From the NCBI GenBank assembly GCA_036504235.1, contig DASXVN010000056.1, positions 1 to 20,755 of the forward strand: a stretch of DNA of 20,755 bases, written 5' to 3'. The translations under genes and the position numbers were made by a program. Origin of the DNA: Zipacnadum sp036504235. GTDB lineage: Bacteria; Armatimonadota; Zipacnadia; Zipacnadales; Zipacnadaceae. Under the pieces are notes generated by a model. The model was not told where the DNA came from and did not search any database. It saw only the letters and a list, made by a program, of their open reading frames with translations. Position 1 is the first letter of the stretch, and every line of letters begins with the position of its first letter. Positions 1 to 5,504 of the stretch are shown one piece after another.

Positions 1-43
1 ACGTCCCCCGCCGCGACTGCCGCCTAGGGCTACCGGTGACGGG

Positions 44-62
44 AACGGCAAAGGCTAACGGC
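44..62. repeat. Dispersed 19-bp repeat, copy 1
   Basis: The sequence AACGGCAAAGGCTAACGGC here matches positions 17161-17179 at 18 of 19 bases. Both copies lie in non-coding DNA next to GC-rich palindromes, so this looks like part of a dispersed intergenic repeat family. Its function is unknown. Confidence 0.5.
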
Positions 63-63
63 C

Positions 64-85
64 GGCGGGGGCCGTAGCCCCCGCC
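64..85 (-). repeat. GC-rich perfect hairpin downstream of the hydrogenase delta subunit
   Basis: A perfect 9-bp stem, GGCGGGGGC/GCCCCCGCC, encloses four bases. Read on the minus strand the loop is TACG closed by C-G, a UNCG-type tetraloop that is exceptionally stable in RNA. It sits about 30 bases past the stop codon of the delta subunit gene. There is no T-run after it, so it is not a classical intrinsic terminator. It could stabilise the 3' end of the transcript, or simply be one of the palindromic repeats seen elsewhere in the window. The rest of 1-117 shows no gene: the only minus-strand ATG there is followed at once by a stop. Confidence 0.5.
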
Positions 86-117
86 CTACATCTGATTGGC
101 GCGTCCCGCGACGCCCC

Positions 118-855
118 CTAGATCTGGCTCTCGTCGTACGAGTTGAACAGGCTGAAGTAGTTCATCACTTCCTGCGGCGTGAGACCGTGCTCGGCCAGGG
201 TTTCCTTGTGGGAGTTCGCGTTGGGGTCGTCTACGAAACCGCGGCAGGCCTCGCAGTAGTCGCCGTAGCTGGGGCACATCGCCCCGCAGCCGGCGCGGGC
301 CACCGGGCCCATGCACTTCATCCCCTTGAAGAAGACGCAGACGTTGCCCTTGCGCTTGCACTCGGCGCAGACCGGGTAGTCGGGGAGCTTCGGCGTCTTG
401 CCCAGGGCCAGGTCCCGGATGGTGCGGAGGAACTCGTCCTTGTCTATGGGGCACTGGGGCAGGGCGAAATCCACCGGAACCACGGCGCTGATCGGTCGGG
501 CCGGGATGGTGTCGAACTGCGCGCCCTCGGGGCCGTAGACCATCTGCTTGACCTGGCTCATCGCGTAGCGGTTCTTGAGCGCGTTGACCCCCGCGTTGTA
601 GGCGCAGGCGCCGATGGGCACCAGGATTTTCGCCATCGCGCGGATCTGCTTGATCTTGATGATGTCCGCCTGGGTGGAGATGCCGCCGTCCACGAGGGCG
701 ATGTCCAGCTCGTCGGTGGTCTCGGTCATGGCCTCCCGCCAGCGGACGAAGGTGACCAGATTGAGCACGTCCAGCAACTCATTCTCGCACTCGAGGATGG
801 TCAGGCTGCAACCCTCGCAGCAGGTGAAGGAGAAGACGCCTACACGCGGTTTCAA
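118..855 (-). CDS. hydD: [NiFe] hydrogenase small (delta) subunit, group 3b/sulfhydrogenase type
   Basis: This 245-residue Fe-S subunit should relay electrons between the FAD/Fe-S subunits and the NiFe large subunit of a cytoplasmic NAD(P)-linked hydrogenase. The N-terminal FTCCEGC motif (residues 10-16) and an IGACAYNAG segment near residue 97 carry the proximal-cluster cysteines of small subunits. The C-terminal third has many cysteines (CAEC, CVFF, KCMG, CGAMC, CEAC), as expected for further 4Fe-4S clusters. No twin-arginine signal is present, which fits a soluble group 3 enzyme. The start is TTG at 855, placed directly against the TAG of the upstream gamma gene, with a GGGAGG ribosome site about 8 bases upstream, so it is probably translationally coupled. 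The partner large subunit is not in the window. Other F420- or NAD-reducing group 3 small subunits are the main alternative. Confidence 0.88.
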   Translation of the reverse strand: MKPRVGVFSFTCCEGCSLTILECENELLDVLNLVTFVRWREAMTETTDELDIALVDGGISTQADIIKIKQIRAMAKILVPIGACAYNAGVNALKNRYAMSQVKQMVYGPEGAQFDTIPARPISAVVPVDFALPQCPIDKDEFLRTIRDLALGKTPKLPDYPVCAECKRKGNVCVFFKGMKCMGPVARAGCGAMCPSYGDYCEACRGFVDDPNANSHKETLAEHGLTPQEVMNYFSLFNSYDESQI

Positions 856-1704
856 CTAAATCGCCTCCCACATGTGCTTCACCTCGCTGAAGGTAAAGAC
901 CGGACCGTCGGTACAGACATACTTGTTATTGATCTGGCAGTGGCCGCACTTGCCCACGCCGCAGCGCATGCGGCGCTCCAGCGACATGATGATATTGTCG
1001 TCGGCGAGGCCCTTGAGCCGGCACTCGGTGAGGGCGAATTGGTACATGATGGGCGGGCCGACCACCAGGGCTTTGGTGTGCTTCGGGGAGACCTGGACCT
1101 CGGGGAAGAGCGTGGTGATGACCCCCACGTGGCCGGTCCAGTCCGGGTGCGGGCGGTCCACCGTGAGGCGCATGTCCAGCCGGCCGGTGGTTCCCCACTC
1201 CTCAAGTTCCTTGGTGAAGAGCCGCTCGCTGGGGCTCTTGAAACCGTAGAGCACCGTGACTTGGCCGAAGTCATCCCGGTGCCCGGCCACGTACTGGATC
1301 ACCGAGCGCAGGGGGACCAGGCCGAGGCCGCCGCCGACGATGAGCAGGTCCCAGCCGGTCAGGGTCTCCAGGGGGAAGCCGTTGCCGAAGGGCCCGCGGA
1401 TGCCGACCGTGGCGCCGGGCTGCAGGCGGTGGATCGCGGAGGTGACGTCGCCGATCTTGCGCACGCACAGGTCAAAGGTTCCGCCGGGCTCCGGCGCGGA
1501 GCAGATCGAGATCGGCGCCTCGCCGATGCCGGGGAGGAAGACCTGGACGAACTGGCCGGGGCGGTGGCCCAGGGAGCTGCCGTCGGCGAGGCGGAAACGC
1601 ACCAGCGTCTCCAGCGCCGTCTGGGGCTCGACCGCCACCACCTCAGCCGGGCGCGGCACGTACAGGTTGGATTCGAGGTCACACGGAGCCAGTTCAAGCG
1701 CCAC
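856..1704 (-). CDS. hydG: Hydrogenase gamma subunit, FAD/NAD(P)-binding with 2Fe-2S
   Basis: This is a ferredoxin-NADP reductase-like diaphorase subunit that exchanges electrons between NAD(P)(H) and the hydrogenase Fe-S chain. The FAD-binding half contains GHRPGQFVQVF and APISICSAP. The nucleotide-binding half contains VGGGLGLVPLRSVIQYV. The C-terminus has the 2Fe-2S motif CGVGKCGHC followed by a fourth cysteine in NNKYVCTDGPVF, as in HydG of sulfhydrogenases and the related AsrB of anaerobic sulfite reductase. A longer reading begins at GTG 1713, but that codon lies inside the AGGAGG ribosome site. GTG at 1704 has ideal 8-base spacing and gives about 282 residues. The gene overlaps the end of the beta gene by 11 bases and abuts the delta start, so all three are one transcription unit. 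Confidence 0.87.
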   Translation of the reverse strand: MALELAPCDLESNLYVPRPAEVVAVEPQTALETLVRFRLADGSSLGHRPGQFVQVFLPGIGEAPISICSAPEPGGTFDLCVRKIGDVTSAIHRLQPGATVGIRGPFGNGFPLETLTGWDLLIVGGGLGLVPLRSVIQYVAGHRDDFGQVTVLYGFKSPSERLFTKELEEWGTTGRLDMRLTVDRPHPDWTGHVGVITTLFPEVQVSPKHTKALVVGPPIMYQFALTECRLKGLADDNIIMSLERRMRCGVGKCGHCQINNKYVCTDGPVFTFSEVKHMWEAI

Positions 1705-2743
1705 CGGGGCCACCTCCTTGTCCCTCGGCGATCAGGTCATTGATGATCGCCACCGGGTCAATGTGTACCAGGCACTGGCGCACGCACCGGCCGCAGCCGC
1801 AGCAGTAGGGCCGGCCGTACTTGGTGAAGAGGTAGGCGTACTTGCGGAAGTGCCGGTGCCGCAGCCGGTGGCGGCGTTCCTCGCGGAAGTTCTCGCCCGA
1901 GGCGACCTCGGCGAAGCCCTCCAGCATGCAGCCGTCCCAGACGCGATCGCGCTCGCCGTGCTGGAGGTCCAGGTCCACCTCGTCCACCACGTCGAAGCAG
2001 TAGCAGGTGGGGCAGACCAGTACGCAGGTGCCGCAGGAGTAGCAGCGCTGGACGTGCTTCTCCCAGACGGGGCTGCCGGCCTTGCCGGAGAAATGCAGGG
2101 GGAGGTTGTGGGGGGGCGAGTTGATCTGCCGCTCGGTCTTGATCCGCTGGGTGAGCCGGCGCTTGACCGCGCTGAGCTCGGCGGCGGTGGCCTCGCGCAG
2201 GGGCAGACCCGCCAGCATCGCCTCGCCGGCCTCGGTGCCCACCTCGATCAGGTACTGGCCGTCGCCGACCGCGTTGAGGAACAGGTCAAAGCCGCTGTCC
2301 ACGGTGGCCGTGCCCAGCGCCGCGCAGAAGCACCACTCGTCGGGGACGCAATCTACGCCCACCACCCGCATCTGCGCGCGCCGCGCCGCCCAGTTGGGGT
2401 CGCAATGCCCGTCGGCATACGCTACATCCAGGGCCTCCAGGCCGTAGATGTCGCAGGGATGGACCCCGAAAAGCACCACCGGCTCGGCGGCAATCGCCGG
2501 CTCGGCGCTGAAGGTGGGGGCCAGTTGGTAGCGCACCAGCGTCTCGCGAGTGGGGAAGGCGAATTCCTTGGGGGGAATACAGGTGGTGGTGTACTCCAGG
2601 CAGATGAGGCCAGGATCGGTGACCTCCTGGTACGACCACTGGTCACGCCCCTCCCGGCGGTGGGGAGCCACCACGCGCGCCGTTTGCTGGAGCTGTTGCA
2701 CCAGCGTGTTGAGGCCGTCTCGGTCAATCACCCGCACAGTCAT
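1694..2743 (-). CDS. hydB: Hydrogenase beta subunit, 4Fe-4S dicluster protein
   Basis: This electron-transfer subunit of about 349 residues resembles HydB of sulfhydrogenases and AsrA of anaerobic sulfite reductases. It should carry electrons between the flavin subunit and the small subunit. It contains FGVHPCDIYGLEALD around residues 92-106, typical of this family. Two ferredoxin-like cluster motifs follow near the C-terminus: CYSCGTCVLVCPTC (about 234-247) and CCGCGRCVRQC (about 314-324). The frame is open 11 codons further up, but ATG at 2743 has AGGAGG eight bases upstream and is chosen. It is the first of three coupled genes (beta-gamma-delta) and lies 99 bases after the rubredoxin stop. 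A sulfite-reductase role is less likely because the downstream gene is a hydrogenase small subunit and the upstream genes are hyp. Confidence 0.86.
   Translation of the reverse strand: MTVRVIDRDGLNTLVQQLQQTARVVAPHRREGRDQWSYQEVTDPGLICLEYTTTCIPPKEFAFPTRETLVRYQLAPTFSAEPAIAAEPVVLFGVHPCDIYGLEALDVAYADGHCDPNWAARRAQMRVVGVDCVPDEWCFCAALGTATVDSGFDLFLNAVGDGQYLIEVGTEAGEAMLAGLPLREATAAELSAVKRRLTQRIKTERQINSPPHNLPLHFSGKAGSPVWEKHVQRCYSCGTCVLVCPTCYCFDVVDEVDLDLQHGERDRVWDGCMLEGFAEVASGENFREERRHRLRHRHFRKYAYLFTKYGRPYCCGCGRCVRQCLVHIDPVAIINDLIAEGQGGGPGGA
1704..1718 (-). promoter_or_regulatory. Ribosome binding site deciding the gamma-subunit start
   Basis: On the minus strand AGGAGG (complement of 1713-1718) is followed by 8 bases and then GTG at 1704. 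The upstream in-frame GTG (1713-1711) overlaps this Shine-Dalgarno sequence and so is unlikely to be the initiator. Confidence 0.6.
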
Positions 2744-2842
2744 GCGCAAGACCTCCTGGAACAACCGGCCTGGCAAACTTCCGCGCCAGACTCGACAGAA
2801 GCGCTACAAAACGCAGGGACAGAATACCGGGGCAACCGTAAG

Positions 2843-3001
2843 CTAATCCTCGATTAGCTCAAACATGTCCTTAGGCACGCCGCACACGGGACAGGTCCAA
2901 TCCTCGGGCAGATCCGCAAAAGCCGTACCGGCGACAATACCGTTGTCCGGGTCGCCGACGGCGGGGTCGTAGATATATGGGCACACCGTGCACTGGTACA
3001 T
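2843..3001 (-). CDS. Rubredoxin
   Basis: This 52-residue one-electron carrier has the full rubredoxin pattern: CTVC at residues 4-7 and CPVC at 37-40 ligate a single iron, with YIYDPAVGDPDNGI and the conserved FADLPEDW between them. The length is normal for the family. The frame is open upstream, but the conserved start MYQCTVC fixes ATG 3001, with a GAGGAAAG-like ribosome site somewhat far upstream. It lies between hypE (79 bases upstream) and the beta subunit on the same strand. That placement suggests a role with the hydrogenase, either as an electron partner or in protection or assembly like the HoxR/HupI-type rubredoxins of some uptake hydrogenase operons; this role is inference. Confidence 0.93.
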   Translation of the reverse strand: MYQCTVCPYIYDPAVGDPDNGIVAGTAFADLPEDWTCPVCGVPKDMFELIED

Positions 3002-3080
3002 GAGGTGTCTTTCCTCTTCCGCAGCAAGATACCTCGCCCCTCCGGGAAGAAGGGCAAAGGAAAGGCGCATATTTCTATGG

Positions 3081-4094
3081 TCAGCAAATGCGGGGCAGAA
3101 GTTCACCGCTGGGCGGATCAATGATGCGGCGGGTGCCGACGATCGTGCGCATGGTCACGCGGCCGGCCGGGCCCGCGCCTACCGTGCCGACTACGGCGGA
3201 GTCGCCGCCGTAGCGGTGCCCGCGCATGGCGGCCAGGACCGTCTCCGCGACCTCCGGGGCCACGATGGCGACTACTTTGCCCTCATTGGCCACCTGCAGC
3301 GGGTCAAGGCCCAGGACCTCGCAGCCGCCCTCTACGCCCAGGTCGCGGGGCAGAGAGGTCTCCTCGATCTCGATGCTGACTCCGGCCGCGCCGGCGATCT
3401 CGTTGAGCGCCGCGGACATCCCGCCGCGGGTGGGATCGTGCAGGACATGCACGCCCGCGCCGCCGGCGGCCACGATCTCGGCCACCAGGCCCGAGAGCGG
3501 CGCGCAGTCGCTCTCCACAGTCATCATCAGCTCCAGGTCGCCCCGCGCGGCCAGGACAGCGAGACCATGCTGGCCCAGGGGACCGTTCAGCAGGACCACG
3601 TCGCCGGGCGCGGCGCGATGAATCGAGGGCGCGGGGTCCAGCAGCGGGAAGCCCACGCCGGTGGTGTTGGCGAAGATCCCGTCGCCGCTGCCGCGCTCCA
3701 CGACCTTGAAGTCGCCGGCCACCAGGGCCACGCCGGCCTCCGCGCAGGTCTCGCGGACGGAGGTCATCACGGTGCGCAAGAGCGACAGAGGCGTGCCCTC
3801 TTCTACGATCAGGCCCAGGGTCAGGTAGTGGGGCTTCGCCCCCCGCATGGCGACATCGTTGACCGTGCCGCAGACCGCGATCTTGCCCAGGTCGCCGCCC
3901 GGAAAGACGGCGGGGCGGATGACGAAGGTATCGGTGCTCACCACGATCTGGCCGTTGCCGGGCAGGACCGCGGCATCCTCGCCGCCGCGGCCGTGTTCCA
4001 CATCGCAGGCGGGCAGCAGTTCCTGCTCAATCAGCCGTTGCATCTGCACGCCGCCGCCGCCGTGCGCCAGCTTGATCACGGGTTCAGGGCTCAT
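3081..4094 (-). CDS. hypE: Hydrogenase maturation protein HypE
   Basis: HypE accepts a carbamoyl group from HypF on its C-terminal cysteine and dehydrates it with ATP to a thiocyanate, the source of the cyanide ligands of the NiFe site. The 337-residue protein begins with the family motif KLAHGGGG, carries AIR-synthase-type ATP-binding segments (VVSTDTFVI, GTVNDVAMRGAKP, HDPTRGG), and ends exactly in PRIC, which supplies the modified terminal cysteine. All features for activity are visible. ATG 4094 overlaps the hypD stop by ATGA, indicating translational coupling, with AGGTGA upstream. Confidence 0.97.
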   Translation of the reverse strand: MSPEPVIKLAHGGGGVQMQRLIEQELLPACDVEHGRGGEDAAVLPGNGQIVVSTDTFVIRPAVFPGGDLGKIAVCGTVNDVAMRGAKPHYLTLGLIVEEGTPLSLLRTVMTSVRETCAEAGVALVAGDFKVVERGSGDGIFANTTGVGFPLLDPAPSIHRAAPGDVVLLNGPLGQHGLAVLAARGDLELMMTVESDCAPLSGLVAEIVAAGGAGVHVLHDPTRGGMSAALNEIAGAAGVSIEIEETSLPRDLGVEGGCEVLGLDPLQVANEGKVVAIVAPEVAETVLAAMRGHRYGGDSAVVGTVGAGPAGRVTMRTIVGTRRIIDPPSGELLPRIC

Positions 4095-5269
4095 AGGGTC
4101 TCACCTGCTTCCTCCGCCGCGGCGACTTCTTCGGCGGTGGGCGGGCCGCCAATTCCTTCGGGCATGCCGGTGTCGGGGATCGGCCCGGCCAGCGGCCGCT
4201 CGTAGCGGTAAGCCGCGGCGCACGCGCCCTCCGAGGAGACCATGCAGGGACCCAGCGGATGCTCGGGGTTGCAGGCGTGGTCGAAGGCGGGGCAGTCCAC
4301 CGAGCGGAGCACGCCGCGCAGGACCTCGCCGCAGTGGCAGAGGGGATGCTCCCCGGCGTTGCTGGGCTGTAGGTTGAAGCGCTTCACGGCATCAAAGGCA
4401 GCGTAGCGCTCACGCAGAGCCAGACCGCTACCGGGCAGCAGGCCCAGCCCGCGCCAAGTCGCGTCGGCGACCTCGAAGACCTCGTCCACGACCGCCCGCG
4501 CGGCCGGGTTGCCCTCGGGGCGCACCGTGCGGGAGTACTCGTTCTCCACGTCGGCGCGGCCCTCGGCGACCTGCGCGACCAGGGCGTAGAGGCCCTTCAT
4601 TACGTCCAGCGCCTCGAAACCGGCGATCACGCAGGGGGCGTGGAACTCGTCGGCGATCTCCTGGTAGGGGTGCATGCCGATGATGGTGCTGACGTGGCCG
4701 GGGCAGAGGAAGCCGTTAAGCTGGACCTCGCCGCTGGCCAGGAGCAGCTTCATGGCGGGCGGGATGAGTTTGTTGCTGGCCAGGATGGTGAAGTTCTCCA
4801 GGCCCCGCTCAGCGGCGGTGCGCACGGTGACGGCCACCGGGGGCGTGGTCGTCTCGAAGCCCACGGCGATGAAGACCACCTGCTTGCCGGGATGCTTCGC
4901 GGCGGTCTCCAGGGCCTGCATCGGCGAGTAGACGATCTGCACTTGCGCGCCGCGCGCCCGCAGGTCCGCCAGGTTCTCCTTCGAGCCGGGGACCCGCAGC
5001 ATGTCGCCAAAAGTGGTGACCACGGTGTCCTCACGAGCGGCCAACTCCAGCGCCCAGTCAATCTCGCCGGTGGGCGTGACGCAGACGGGGCAGCCGGGGC
5101 CGGAGAGCAGGGCCACGTTCTCGGGCAGGAGTTGGCGGATACCATAGCGGCCCACGGCGTGGGAATGGGTGCCGCAGACCTCCATGAAGCGCATGGACTG
5201 GCCGGCGGCCTTCTTGGTGAGGTCGCGGGCGATTCTCTCGATTTGTTGGCGCAGTTCAGATTGAGCCAA
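4091..5269 (-). CDS. hypD: Hydrogenase maturation protein HypD
   Basis: HypD is the Fe-S scaffold on which, with HypC, the Fe(CN)2CO group is assembled. The 392-residue protein has the CGTH motif (residues 32-35), GPGCPVC (57-63) and the cysteine-rich C-terminal stretch CHCGEVLRGV...CPAF...CNPEHPLGPC that ligates the 4Fe-4S cluster. It is slightly longer than usual (about 370) because of an acidic, alanine-rich tail. The start is TTG at 5269, preceded by GAGGAGG nine bases upstream. It overlaps the end of hypC by 14 bases, so the two partners are coupled. Confidence 0.97.
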   Translation of the reverse strand: MAQSELRQQIERIARDLTKKAAGQSMRFMEVCGTHSHAVGRYGIRQLLPENVALLSGPGCPVCVTPTGEIDWALELAAREDTVVTTFGDMLRVPGSKENLADLRARGAQVQIVYSPMQALETAAKHPGKQVVFIAVGFETTTPPVAVTVRTAAERGLENFTILASNKLIPPAMKLLLASGEVQLNGFLCPGHVSTIIGMHPYQEIADEFHAPCVIAGFEALDVMKGLYALVAQVAEGRADVENEYSRTVRPEGNPAARAVVDEVFEVADATWRGLGLLPGSGLALRERYAAFDAVKRFNLQPSNAGEHPLCHCGEVLRGVLRSVDCPAFDHACNPEHPLGPCMVSSEGACAAAYRYERPLAGPIPDTGMPEGIGGPPTAEEVAAAEEAGETL

Positions 5270-5480
5270 GTTGACGCGCCTCCTCCAGGAGGGCCAGGGT
5301 CTCTTCGGCCTCCGCCTCGTTCATCACTTGCAGGGCGAACCCCGCATGCACCAGCACGTAATCGCCCACTTTGGTCTCGGGGACCAGTTCGAGTTGCGCA
5401 TGCAACTTGGCCCCGCCGACGGTGACCAGGGCGCGAGTGCCCTCAATCTCCAACACTTTGGCCGGAACGGCTACACACAT
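5256..5480 (-). CDS. hypC: Hydrogenase maturation chaperone HypC/HupF family
   Basis: This 74-residue chaperone binds HypD during Fe(CN)2CO assembly and then carries the iron group to the hydrogenase large-subunit precursor. The N-terminus MCVAVPAKV contains the essential Cys2, and the KVGDYVLVHAGFALQVMNEAEAEETL segment is typical of the family. ATG 5480 has GGAGG seven bases upstream. It sits 24 bases after hypF and overlaps hypD by 14 bases. Confidence 0.97.
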   Translation of the reverse strand: MCVAVPAKVLEIEGTRALVTVGGAKLHAQLELVPETKVGDYVLVHAGFALQVMNEAEAEETLALLEEARQLGSI

Positions 5481-5504
5481 AGTCTGCCTCCATGATCTGG
5501 GCCG

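Noticed and set aside
187..1743. Long plus-strand open frame (518 codons) opposite the delta and gamma hydrogenase genes
   Set aside because: It is antisense to two clear hydrogenase subunits, has low-complexity Gly/Ala/His/Arg composition and no recognisable motif; it results from high third-position GC.
1694..2743. Anaerobic sulfite reductase subunit A/B assignment for the beta and gamma genes
   Set aside because: The families are related, but the following gene is a NiFe hydrogenase small subunit and the upstream genes are hyp, so a hydrogenase role is preferred.
1256..2857. 533-codon plus-strand open frame opposite the beta subunit
   Set aside because: It is antisense to a protein with two clear 4Fe-4S motifs and has no features of its own.
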